This document shows positions 1-6,706 of a DNA stretch of 16,356 bases, piece by piece. This DNA is from Candidatus Zambryskibacteria bacterium CG11_big_fil_rev_8_21_14_0_20_42_18. Lineage in GTDB: Bacteria > Patescibacteriota > Minisyncoccia > Phycocordibacterales > Zambryskibacteraceae. Made by a program: the position numbers and the translations under genes. How positions within the stretch are numbered: position 1 is the first letter of the stretch; each line of letters begins with the position of its first letter. The notes under the pieces are model-generated. The model had not been told where the DNA came from. It saw nothing but the letters and a program-made list of their open reading frames with translations, and made no database searches. The stretch is from assembly GCA_002787855.1 (NCBI GenBank), contig PCVB01000020.1:10090-26445 (forward strand). The letters run 5' to 3'.

Positions 1-107
1 TACCCAATACACGAAGGATATTCCTATAACTACGATATTAAAAATAATTTCCAAAGGCGGCATTAATATTCAGCTTGTATCTATTATCCTACCATCCTTC
101 TATCTAG

Positions 108-181
108 TCCACCCTCTTGGATTTGAACCAAGGACCCCAGAGGTATAAGCTCTGTGCTCTAACCAACTGAGCTAAGGGTGG
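108..181 (-). tRNA. tRNA-Ile with anticodon UAU
   Basis: The minus strand folds into a complete 74-nt cloverleaf. The acceptor stem is CCACCCT with AGGGTGG, the D stem GCTC with GAGC around a GG-containing loop, the anticodon stem CAGAG with CTCTG around loop CTTATAC, and the T stem CTTGG with CCAAG around TTCAAAT. The variable loop is 5 nt and the discriminator base is A. The anticodon is TAT (UAU), which reads AUA as isoleucine. Most bacteria read AUA with a CAU tRNA modified to lysidine by TilS, so this is the less common solution. AUA codons are used freely in this window, for example twice near the start of pilM. The 3' CCA is not encoded, so a CCA-adding enzyme is needed. Confidence 0.93.
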
Positions 182-192
182 GAATAACTACA

Positions 193-201
193 AATATATC
201 A
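193..201 (-). promoter_or_regulatory. Possible extended -10 promoter of tRNA-Ile
   Basis: The minus strand reads TGATATATT, a TGn extended -10 type element, about 12 bases before the mature tRNA 5' end. Its -35 position would fall near 216-221 and touch the palindrome at 219-242. No good -35 hexamer is visible, so the call is weak. Confidence 0.3.
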
Positions 202-218
202 CAACTTTAACCACTCTC

Positions 219-242
219 GATACTATGATATATCATAGTATC
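219..242. promoter_or_regulatory. Perfect 24-bp palindrome, second candidate operator
   Basis: This is a perfect palindrome with central core ACTATGATATATCATAGT at 222-239, flanked by GAT and ATC. The same 18-base core recurs at 687-704 over the promoter of the adjacent TrpR-like gene. This copy lies 9 bases beyond that gene's stop and 37 bases before the tRNA-Ile gene. Perfect dyad symmetry and recurrence beside a DNA-binding gene suggest an operator. It lacks GC content and a following T-run, so it is not a typical intrinsic terminator. Confidence 0.6.
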
Positions 243-251
243 CGAATATTG

Positions 252-680
252 TTACTTTTCGAAATCTTTGAACTTGGGAGTGGGGAACAGCGCGAAGTGT
301 AAAGGATATTTCTTTTTGAGCCGGTACAAAACACTTTTGGTGTAAAGTTTTTTCTCCTGCCGTTTATCAAATTCCTTTTCAAGTCCCTTGATCGCCTTCT
401 CGTATCCTGACATCTGATTTGATAACCATTTCCGCACTCGACCAATTGTGTCATAGCCGACCCCCAGACCTTTAACTATATCTTCTTGGGTTATACCACT
501 AAGAAGCATTCTCGCGATAATAATCCTTCGGCCCAACATAACCCGCTCGCTTTTTGTCAATAAATCCCGAAGAAAAAGTTTCGCCGCTTCTCTTCCCTGC
601 ATAGCACCGGTGGCTGTGTACAGGGTATCTAGCGTACGCATGATCTCTTTCTCGCCTAATTTTTCCGTTTTTACTTTCAT
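252..680 (-). CDS. TrpR/YerC-like helix-turn-helix DNA-binding protein
   Basis: This is a 142-residue protein of the Trp-repressor superfamily (YerC/YecD-like branch). Residues about 30-88 hold the all-helical core: a LFLRDLLTKSERVMLGRR segment, then the helix-turn-helix ITQEDIVKGLGVGYDTIGRV. The C-terminal third is basic and rich in Lys and Phe. Its ligand is unknown; nothing shows that it senses tryptophan. I start it at the ATG ending at 680, not at an in-frame ATG 7 codons upstream, because that ATG lies inside the promoter palindrome. A TTGTCA-17-TATCAT promoter ends 9 bases before the chosen ATG. The palindrome over that promoter makes autorepression likely. There is no Shine-Dalgarno sequence. 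The gene stands alone between recG and tRNA-Ile. The fold call is strong; the regulatory target is inferred. Confidence 0.85.
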   Translation of the reverse strand: MKVKTEKLGEKEIMRTLDTLYTATGAMQGREAAKLFLRDLLTKSERVMLGRRIIIARMLLSGITQEDIVKGLGVGYDTIGRVRKWLSNQMSGYEKAIKGLEKEFDKRQEKKLYTKSVLYRLKKKYPLHFALFPTPKFKDFEK

Positions 681-682
681 AC

Positions 683-708
683 AAACACTATGATATATCA
701 TAGTGTTT
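683..708. promoter_or_regulatory. Perfect 26-bp palindrome, candidate autoregulatory operator
   Basis: This is a perfect palindrome centred at 695.5. Its core ACTATGATATATCATAGT (687-704) is identical to that at 222-239, here extended by AAAC and GTTT to 26 bp. It covers the -10 hexamer and most of the spacer of the TrpR-like gene's promoter and ends 3 bases before the start codon. A dimeric helix-turn-helix repressor bound here would block RNA polymerase. Binding by the adjacent gene's product is inferred from position only. Confidence 0.7.
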
Positions 709-718
709 TAGTTGACAA
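690..718 (-). promoter_or_regulatory. Promoter of the TrpR-like gene
   Basis: The -35 is TTGTCA (713-718) and the -10 is TATCAT (690-695), with an exact 17-bp spacer. The -10 ends 9 bases before the ATG, so the transcript would have little or no leader. The palindrome at 683-708 covers the -10. Confidence 0.65.
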
Positions 719-747
719 TTTTTAATCGGCTTTTATTTATATTGTTT

Positions 748-2922
748 TCACTCAAAATGGATTTTGGATGAGTTTGACTCTGAACGTTCTTTTATGATGG
801 GGAATTGGGAAAGAGTCGGGTCACGCTCAATTAGTTTCATCGCCTCTTGGCGCGCGGCTTCCACCATCTTTAAGTTTTTAATGGCTTCCATACCGAGATC
901 CGAGAGCCCCCACTGCTTGGTGCCAGAGAGTTCACCGGCTCCTCTTTGGGCCAAATCAAATTCTGCTAATTCGAAACCATTTTTAGCAGTAGTGAGAGCT
1001 TTTAATCTATCAGTTGTTTTCGAACTTTTGCTTTCTGCAAAGACATAACAATAGGCTTGATGATTGGAACGGATTACTCGACCACGGAGTTGGTGTAGTT
1101 GCGCCAGACCAAATCTCTCCGCGCCCTCGATGATGATGAGAGAAGCATTTTCAACATTGACACCAACTTCGACTACTGACGTGGCTACTAAAATATCAAT
1201 CTTTTTACCTTTTCCATCTCCTTGGGCGGAGAAATCTAGCATAGTCTTTTCTTTTTCTACTGGTCGCATTTTTCCATGAAGAATGCCAATCTCGTATTCG
1301 GGAAAAATCTCTTTCTTGAGTCGTTTGGCCTCCTCCTTAACTGACTTAGCCTGTACTGCCGATTCTTTTGTCGGATCAGGTTCATCTATCCTTGGACAGA
1401 TGACATAAAGTTGCCGACCAGCCTTTAATTCTTTTTCAATTTGTTCATAAGCCCTCCCTCTTGTTTCCGGAGTGATTATTTCTGTAATTATTTTCTTTCG
1501 TCCTACAGGCATCTCGTCTATAAGCGAGAGATCGAGGTCGCCGTATAAGGTCAAGGCAAGAGTCCTAGGTATCGGGGTGGCGGTCATAGAGAGTAAGTGG
1601 GGAGTGATTTCGTTTTTATTAACAAGTTTTTGTCTCTGGGCCGTACCGAAACGGTGTTGCTCATCTACGATAACAAGGGCCAGATGTTTGAATTTAACAC
1701 TTTTCTGGATTAGAGCGTGGGTGCCGATGAGTACGGCAATTTCACCACTAGCTACCCACTTTAGGAGTTGTGAGCGAGAGATGTCGGTAAATCCGTCAGG
1801 GTTTAATTTAGAAGGGAATTTCCTACAGCCACTGCCAGTAATAAGGGCAATGTTGATAGGCAGATGTTTAAAATATTTTATAAAAGATTCGAAGTGTTGT
1901 TGGGCTAGTATCTCTGTCGGTGCCATATAAGCCGTTTGCAAATTCCCAAAAGTTTGCAAACGGCCCTGAGCGGAGTCGAAGGGCTTACTGGTACTCACCG
2001 CATAGACAGCCGTGGCAGCCACCGCTGTTTTACCAGAACCAACATCGCCTTCCAGGAGCCTACTCATAGGGTGGCCAGAGCGTAGGTCTGCCATAACATG
2101 CTCAATAGATTTCTTTTGAGCGAGAGTGAGGATGAAGGGGAAGCGAGCGGTAAACTTTTCAACCTCTTCCATTTTCTTATCGATGGTAAAAGCGGCACTC
2201 TCTTTAAACTCATACCTCATCCTCTGTCTTTGAAGTTGGATAAAAAATATTTCTTCGAAGGCGAAACGTTTGCGTGCTACTTGGGCATGGCTTTCTTGTT
2301 GCGGAGTGTGAATATAAATTAGAGAAGTTTTTAGGTTTGGAAGGTTGTAGGTTTTCAGAATATTTTCTGGAATGGGATCTTTAATAATGTCAAAGTGTCT
2401 CTTTGACATTATGGATAAGATCATTTTTATCTTGTGATAAATCCAGTTAGAAGTAAGTCCACGAGTTTCTGGGTAGATAGGATATAAAGAGTGTGATTTA
2501 GTTTTAGTAAAGAGGTCAGGGGTATTTTCTATTTTAGGGTTTGAAAAGTACAACTGGCCGTTTTTATCTGATACTTTTCCCTCAACTCTGACATTTGAAC
2601 CTTCGGCCATCATCTTGGCCAAATAAGCTTGATGGAACCAAACAATTTTTATCTTACCGGTGCTGTCCGTTACTACTCCTTCGGCCATGGGGATTCTTTT
2701 CCTAAAGGCTTTAGAAGTTTTTAGGCCAGATATTTTTCCAAAGACGACTGCCGTATCTCCTTTTTTCAAATTCGAGATACTGACTACCTCTGCCATATCA
2801 CCATAGCGAGTGGGAAAGTGGAAGAGTAGATCTCCCACGGTCTCTATTCTCAAACGCTTAAGCGCTTTTATTTGCGTCGGTAGGATTCTGAATGTTTCTA
2901 CAAGATTATCGTTAAGACGCAT
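748..2922 (-). CDS. recG: ATP-dependent DNA helicase RecG
   Basis: This 724-residue superfamily-2 helicase remodels stalled replication forks and branch-migrates Holliday junctions. The N-terminal third holds the wedge/OB fold. Walker A GDVGSGKT lies near residues 292-299, DEQHRFG (Walker B, RecG form) near 417-423, and the TATPIPRT motif near 444. Motif VI, QLHQLRGRVIR, is near 609-620; the family usually reads GRVGR there, so the Ile is a small oddity. Just after Walker A, residues about 313-331 carry extra sequence (PFDSAQGRLQTFGN) encoded by a REP-like repeat plus a 12-bp inverted repeat at 1931-1984; the frame stays open. The gene begins 8 bases after the ABC ATPase stop and so is the last gene of that operon. 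It ends in TGA, the only TGA stop in the window. No Shine-Dalgarno sequence is present. Confidence 0.96.
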   Translation of the reverse strand: MRLNDNLVETFRILPTQIKALKRLRIETVGDLLFHFPTRYGDMAEVVSISNLKKGDTAVVFGKISGLKTSKAFRKRIPMAEGVVTDSTGKIKIVWFHQAYLAKMMAEGSNVRVEGKVSDKNGQLYFSNPKIENTPDLFTKTKSHSLYPIYPETRGLTSNWIYHKIKMILSIMSKRHFDIIKDPIPENILKTYNLPNLKTSLIYIHTPQQESHAQVARKRFAFEEIFFIQLQRQRMRYEFKESAAFTIDKKMEEVEKFTARFPFILTLAQKKSIEHVMADLRSGHPMSRLLEGDVGSGKTAVAATAVYAVSTSKPFDSAQGRLQTFGNLQTAYMAPTEILAQQHFESFIKYFKHLPINIALITGSGCRKFPSKLNPDGFTDISRSQLLKWVASGEIAVLIGTHALIQKSVKFKHLALVIVDEQHRFGTAQRQKLVNKNEITPHLLSMTATPIPRTLALTLYGDLDLSLIDEMPVGRKKIITEIITPETRGRAYEQIEKELKAGRQLYVICPRIDEPDPTKESAVQAKSVKEEAKRLKKEIFPEYEIGILHGKMRPVEKEKTMLDFSAQGDGKGKKIDILVATSVVEVGVNVENASLIIIEGAERFGLAQLHQLRGRVIRSNHQAYCYVFAESKSSKTTDRLKALTTAKNGFELAEFDLAQRGAGELSGTKQWGLSDLGMEAIKNLKMVEAARQEAMKLIERDPTLSQFPIIKERSESNSSKIHFE
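1931..1984. repeat. REP-like palindrome plus inverted repeat inside recG
   Basis: Two structures abut. At 1931-1964, 12-base arms GCCGTTTGCAAA and TTTGCAAACGGC flank a 10-base spacer. At 1963-1984, a 22-base element runs from GCCCT to AGGGC around GAGCGGAGTCGA. On the coding strand the latter reads CCCTTCGACTCCGCTCAGGG, a short repeat I recognise as common in environmental and CPR genomes, typically translated as PFDSAQGR-like peptides. Because TTTGCAAA is itself palindromic, it also forms a direct repeat (LQT...LQT in the protein), which could be a trace of insertion or duplication. Confidence 0.75.
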
Positions 2923-2930
2923 ACTTAAGA

Positions 2931-3614
2931 CTAAGAGGCTGGTTTGTCACTTATTATCTTACCATCATCAAGGGTAACGACCCGCTCGGAGAATTTACTG
3001 AAGGTCTCTTCATGGGTAACCATGATAATAGTCTGGCCTTGTTTGTGTACCTCTTGGAAAAGTTTCATTACCGTTTCAGATGATTCGTTGTCCAGATTGG
3101 CTGTTGGTTCGTCGGCAAAAAGTATTTTTGGTTTATGTGCCAAGGCTCTCGCTATAGAAGTCCTTTGCTGTTCTCCGCCGGAAAGTTGGCTAGGAAGATT
3201 ATTAAGTCTTGTTCCTAACCCTACAATTTCAAGAGACTTTTTAGCTTCTTTATACGCCTCTGATTTATATTTACCTTGCATCATAAGGGGCACAGCTACA
3301 TTTTCTAAGGCAGTTAGGTCTGGGAGCAGGGCGTAGTCTTGGAAAACATACCCGAGTTCATTGAGTCTGAATCCGGTTTTCTCTTGTGCATTCATGCTGT
3401 GAGTATCTTTGCCGAAGAGATAAATTTCACCAGAAGTGGCCTCATCAAGAAGAGACATTAGGTACATAAAAGTTGATTTGCCTGCGCCCGACCGTCCCAT
3501 GATGGATATCCACTCGCCCTCATTAGCGGCAAAGTCGATACCCTTGAGGACTCGAGTTTCTTTCTCGCCGTCTTTAAAGGTCTTTATTAAATCTGTTACT
3601 TGAATGAGTGGCAT
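2931..3614 (-). CDS. ABC transporter ATP-binding protein, LolD/MacB type
   Basis: This 227-residue nucleotide-binding domain would power the neighbouring FtsX/MacB-like permease. All catalytic motifs are present: Walker A GRSGAGKST (residues 40-48), Q-loop Gln at 92, signature LSGGEQQ (144-150), Walker B ILFADEP with Asp168 and Glu169, and switch His201 in VTHE. The length and the GYVFQDYALLPDLTALENV segment match the LolD/MacB/FtsE branch, which uses ATP for mechanical work on periplasmic or cell-surface substrates more often than for classical channelling. The gene starts 7 bases after the permease stop and ends 8 bases before recG. The substrate cannot be read from the sequence. Paired with a MacA-like adaptor, export of a peptide, lipid or drug is likely. 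Confidence 0.93.
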   Translation of the reverse strand: MPLIQVTDLIKTFKDGEKETRVLKGIDFAANEGEWISIMGRSGAGKSTFMYLMSLLDEATSGEIYLFGKDTHSMNAQEKTGFRLNELGYVFQDYALLPDLTALENVAVPLMMQGKYKSEAYKEAKKSLEIVGLGTRLNNLPSQLSGGEQQRTSIARALAHKPKILFADEPTANLDNESSETVMKLFQEVHKQGQTIIMVTHEETFSKFSERVVTLDDGKIISDKPAS

Positions 3615-3621
3615 ATATTTA

Positions 3622-4869
3622 CTAATTTCTACCTAAAATAGAATCTAAAGTATTTCTCCTGACAATCATCCTGGCTGGAATGTAGCCAGCGATAATAGTT
3701 GTAACCACGAGGATGAGAATCTTGATAGCAGTGCTATTAAGAGGGGCCACGAGAATACCGTCAGAAAACGGGAAGTTTATGGGATGAGCCAGGAAGAACG
3801 GTTCCAAGAACAAATAGAGTACCAAGATACCGATGACTGAACCGCAAGCCGCATAGAAGAAAGATTGGAAAACATATGAGGCTTCAATAGTCCTCCCACT
3901 GATACCAATGCCCTTGAGAATGCCGATAAACTTTCTTCGAGTGATGGCGTTGATAAAGATAACGATAAAGATGGTGATCGAGGCTACAATAAGGCCGATA
4001 GAACTAATCATATTGCCCAAGAGAGCGAAAGTATCTTTAATATCTTTTAGGAATTTCGGCTGGGCATCTTCAAACGTTTGCACTCGAGCGTATTCTCCAA
4101 CCCCAGAACGTAAAAGAGCTTCCTTGAAAACATTTGGGTCCACGCCCTCTTTGAGACGAACAGAAATTTCTCCCACATTGTAATCGTTTCTGCCAATGAG
4201 GTCACGAAACTGGGTGTCGACGAAATAAACTCGATAAGAAAGCTCATCCACTTTTGACTTCACAATACCCTTCACGGTCACCTCTCTTTTGATTTCGCCT
4301 ATGCTGATACGAACCTTATCTCCAACTTTTACATTATCTAAAGTTGGAAAGCTTGCTGTTTCCACAGGGAAATATTCTGTCAGTAAGTATGAACCAAGAA
4401 GTATTTGGTCATAATCTCCGGGTGCCAGATATTCTCCTTCCACTACGAAGCCCGATATGCCGGTAAGGTCGTCTTCGCCTATAGGGTCGATGCCTACAAA
4501 CGGCGCGCCCGCGGAGTCAATTTCCTCCTCTTTGGAGGCTTCTTTGTAGTTGGCTTCTACTGTTCCGGAGCTAAGATAGCGAGGAGAGACGGCCAAAGTT
4601 TCAGGCATCGAGCGGATAATGTTTTCTATCAGAGGGCTTTGCTCGATATAGTTCTTTTTTTCCAAAGTAGAGATTAAAATGTCAGAAGTGTAGTACTCCT
4701 TGTTGGCGCTCACCGCCCCCTCTATGAGCCCAACCAAAATTCCCGGCACCACTACCAAGTTAAGAAAGGTTAGAGTCATCACAAAGATGATTAACCCCGT
4801 GGTCCATTTGCTCGCACGCCGAACTTGGCGTAGAGCGAGGAAGAATCCTAGACGAATAAACTGAAGCAT
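3622..4869 (-). CDS. ABC transporter permease, MacB/FtsX family
   Basis: This 415-residue inner-membrane protein has the MacB topology: a first transmembrane helix at about residues 22-50, a large extracytoplasmic domain (about 52-275), then three helices near 283-308, 330-356 and 380-400. The cytoplasmic stretch RRKFIGILKGIGISGRTI after the second helix is the typical coupling segment of FtsX-domain permeases and contacts the ATPase. The extracytoplasmic part contains GIDPIGEDD and LLGSYLLTEYF segments, as in the MacB periplasmic core domain. It lies 11 bases after the adaptor gene and 7 bases before the ATPase gene, so a split adaptor-permease-ATPase exporter is clear. In classical MacB the ATPase and permease are fused; here they are separate. 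The substrate is unknown. Confidence 0.9.
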   Translation of the reverse strand: MLQFIRLGFFLALRQVRRASKWTTGLIIFVMTLTFLNLVVVPGILVGLIEGAVSANKEYYTSDILISTLEKKNYIEQSPLIENIIRSMPETLAVSPRYLSSGTVEANYKEASKEEEIDSAGAPFVGIDPIGEDDLTGISGFVVEGEYLAPGDYDQILLGSYLLTEYFPVETASFPTLDNVKVGDKVRISIGEIKREVTVKGIVKSKVDELSYRVYFVDTQFRDLIGRNDYNVGEISVRLKEGVDPNVFKEALLRSGVGEYARVQTFEDAQPKFLKDIKDTFALLGNMISSIGLIVASITIFIVIFINAITRRKFIGILKGIGISGRTIEASYVFQSFFYAACGSVIGILVLYLFLEPFFLAHPINFPFSDGILVAPLNSTAIKILILVVTTIIAGYIPARMIVRRNTLDSILGRN

Positions 4870-4880
4870 TGTTCTAAGAC

Positions 4881-6338
4881 TTAATTTTGGGTCGGATTGA
4901 TAATCAATTTACTGTCTAAAGGCAATTCTGTTACGAGTTCGACATTACCGGTTGAATCTTTCTCTCCGATGGTTATAGGAGTTTTCTCTTTATTGTCTCC
5001 AGATAGGATATAGATGAAAGTTTCATCACCTTCTCTAATCACAGTGCGCTCAGGGATAAGGACGAGCCCATTTTTTCTGAAAGTTTCTATATTTATATTG
5101 GCAGTCATACCGGAACGAATGCGATTGTCCGGAATGCTGAACGCCAGTTTGACTTTATATGTGGAGACACCGTCGCGGATTGTTTCAGCTGGATCAATAC
5201 TTCTGACTCTGGCTTCGAATGTGTCTTTTTCACTATATGCATCCAAAGTGATTGTGGCTGGATTGCCGACCGCCACTCCGGAGATAAGCACTTCAGGAAT
5301 ATAGGCTTCAACTTCTAGCTCTCGACTAATCACAGACACTATGCTGACAGCCGAAGAAACCACTTGGCCAACTTTCGCATCTTGCCTGGAGACTATCCCG
5401 TTGATAGGGGAGGTTAGATAAGTTTTGGAGAGTTGCGATTTAGAGTTGAGGAGAGTGGCGCGAGCCGCTTCTACGCGGGCTACTTGCACGGGGACGTCTA
5501 GAAGAAGATTTTTCAATTTATCTTCCGCGGTGATGAGATTTTGAGAAGCGCTGTTTAGGTTATCTCTAGCGGAAAGTACATCACTTTTGTAACCATCTAG
5601 AGTCGCCTGTGACATATTATCGTTTGCTTCAAACAAGTTCACCGCTCTAGCAACATTAGAAATATAAGATGATACCAGAGAGAGATATTCTCTGGATTTG
5701 GTCAAATGATTGTCGGTGTATGTGGAGAGAGTGAGTCCGGTGACGAGAGTTTCCCAGTCATTAAGTATTTCTTCCATAGAAACTCTGCCGAGATTAATAT
5801 CATCTCTCAAATCTTCGTAGCCCTTAAAGGCGTATGATATCTCCGGTTTTCCTGAACGTGGGTTTCGAAATAGTTGGTCAGTTTTATTATATACAGCATC
5901 ATCTGCTGTCGTATAGGAGTCTACGATCGTTTGCGCAATACCGCGTTTGGCATTCTCAATCTGAGCTTCGTAGACGCCCGCCCCTTCTAGTTTATCTAGG
6001 TTCGCTTGCGCGAGGGAAAGTTCGGCTTCTGCTTTCAGGATATCGGCAGAAATATTGCTAGCATCAATTCTTACAAGTAAGTCACCGCGTCTCACAGTTT
6101 GCCCAACCTCTTTAGAAATACTTACTACTGTGCCAGATGTTTCAAAGCTAAGGTCCGCACTCTCTTGCGGAGTTACCTTGCCAGAAATCTTTACTATCCG
6201 TACGAGGTCACCACTTACGGGTGAGACAGTCTCAACCTCACCATTTGAATTTATTTTAGCTATAACAATAACGATAACCACCAAGACAGTGGCTACGAGG
6301 ATGATAAAACCCTTTCTTTCCTTTATAAATTCAAGCAA
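4881..6338 (-). CDS. HlyD/MacA-like membrane-fusion adaptor protein
   Basis: This 485-residue adaptor has one N-terminal transmembrane anchor (residues about 10-28). Two halves of a lipoyl domain follow (GTVVSISKEVGQTVRRGDLL near 69-89 and LTSPINGIVSRQDAKVGQVV near 306-326). They are separated by a long helical hairpin, then the beta-barrel and membrane-proximal parts. The hairpin (about 93-300) is long and contains a YTTADDAVYNKTDQLFRNPR segment near 142-161 that I associate with a CPR-type adaptor subgroup from memory. The start codon is TTG; no ATG is available before the upstream promoter. It is the first gene of the exporter operon. In an organism without a conventional outer membrane the adaptor cannot dock to TolC, so it may guide substrate through the cell wall or cap the permease; this last point is inference. 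Confidence 0.88.
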   Translation of the reverse strand: MLEFIKERKGFIILVATVLVVIVIVIAKINSNGEVETVSPVSGDLVRIVKISGKVTPQESADLSFETSGTVVSISKEVGQTVRRGDLLVRIDASNISADILKAEAELSLAQANLDKLEGAGVYEAQIENAKRGIAQTIVDSYTTADDAVYNKTDQLFRNPRSGKPEISYAFKGYEDLRDDINLGRVSMEEILNDWETLVTGLTLSTYTDNHLTKSREYLSLVSSYISNVARAVNLFEANDNMSQATLDGYKSDVLSARDNLNSASQNLITAEDKLKNLLLDVPVQVARVEAARATLLNSKSQLSKTYLTSPINGIVSRQDAKVGQVVSSAVSIVSVISRELEVEAYIPEVLISGVAVGNPATITLDAYSEKDTFEARVRSIDPAETIRDGVSTYKVKLAFSIPDNRIRSGMTANINIETFRKNGLVLIPERTVIREGDETFIYILSGDNKEKTPITIGEKDSTGNVELVTELPLDSKLIINPTQN

Positions 6339-6367
6339 TTTTTTATGCGTATTATCTACAAAACAGG

Positions 6368-6376
6368 ATTATAACA
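6368..6376 (-). promoter_or_regulatory. Extended -10 promoter of the exporter-recG operon
   Basis: The minus strand reads TGTTATAAT, a perfect -10 hexamer with the TGn extension, 29 bases before the TTG start of the adaptor gene. No good -35 is visible, as is common for extended -10 promoters. The predicted leader is about 23 nt with no Shine-Dalgarno sequence. Confidence 0.55.
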
Positions 6377-6412
6377 TTTTCCCATGATTCGTGCTCTTTT
6401 TCTTGGTTTCTT

Positions 6413-6442
6413 TTTACATGATGTTTTAAATTTTAATATGAA
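6413..6442 (+). promoter_or_regulatory. Weak candidate promoter for the tRNA-Ser leader
   Basis: TTTACA (6413-6418) and TATGAA (6437-6442) are 18 bp apart. If used, transcription would start near 6449 and give a leader of about 100 nt before tRNA-Ser. The -10 match is only partial. Confidence 0.25.
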
Positions 6443-6480
6443 AGGTCTTGGAAATGTGTTAAATTAGCCTCTGTTGGAGA

Positions 6481-6534
6481 CCAGTCACTGGACTGGCGGG
6501 CAGGCGTGGCCACTAAAGGTGGCAACGCATTTAG
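6481..6534 (+). other. Structured GC-rich leader before tRNA-Ser
   Basis: This 54-base stretch is much richer in GC than its surroundings and contains nested inverted repeats: CCAGT-C-ACTGG (6481-6491), GCCAC-TAAAG-GTGGC (6509-6523) and CTAAA with TTTAG (6513-6534). The last two are mutually exclusive, which is the layout of a conformational switch. The segment AAAGGTGGCAACGC (6515-6528) resembles the T-box consensus (AGGGTGGNACCGCG) with several mismatches. There is no visible stem I or terminator, and the downstream gene is a tRNA. It could equally be a dispersed repeat. Confidence 0.35.
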
Positions 6535-6547
6535 AAAAATAGTAAAT

Positions 6548-6634
6548 GGAGACGTGGCTGAGTGGTCGAAAGCACCTCACTGCTAACGAGGCAGGGTTTA
6601 AAAGCCCTCGACGGTTCGAATCCGTCCGTCTCCG
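6548..6634 (+). tRNA. tRNA-Ser with anticodon GCU
   Basis: This is an 87-nt class II tRNA. The acceptor stem is GGAGACG with CGTCTCC, the D arm GCT...AGC, the anticodon loop CTGCTAA (anticodon GCT, reading AGC and AGU), the long variable arm AGGG...CCCT, and the T arm GACGG-TTCGAAT-CCGTC. The discriminator is G, as expected for serine. The innermost anticodon-stem pair is an A-C mismatch. CCA is not encoded. An inverted repeat CCGCTT (6632-6637) with AAGCGG (6665-6670) spans its 3' end and might help processing or termination, but no T-run follows. Confidence 0.95.
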
Positions 6635-6706
6635 CTTTCGCTGTGCTGAAGCTCGCAAGGGCATAAGCGGGCTATTATAAAGATTTTAACGTTCTAATAA
6701 AAAATT

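Noticed and set aside
1..107. Possible gene or RNA at the left edge
   Set aside because: I see no start-to-stop frame of useful length and no convincing RNA fold; only AT-rich sequence beyond the tRNA 3' end.
219..242. Palindrome as an intrinsic terminator of the TrpR-like gene
   Set aside because: It is AT-rich, has no T-run on either side, and shares its core with a copy in a promoter.
681..701. Upstream ATG that would extend the TrpR-like protein by seven residues (MIYHSVC)
   Set aside because: Those codons lie within the palindrome just after the -10 element, at or before the expected transcription start, and add no conserved sequence.
712..741. Plus-strand TTGACA with a TTTATA 18 bases later
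   Set aside because: It would transcribe only antisense to recG, and no gene follows. The opposite strand has a better-placed promoter sharing the same bases.
6515..6528. A definite T-box riboswitch
   Set aside because: Only a partial core match, no visible stem I or specifier loop, no terminator, and the downstream gene is a tRNA. It is kept as a low-confidence observation.
6632..6670. Terminator after tRNA-Ser formed by CCGCTT and AAGCGG
   Set aside because: The left arm overlaps the mature tRNA end, the loop is long, and no T-run follows.
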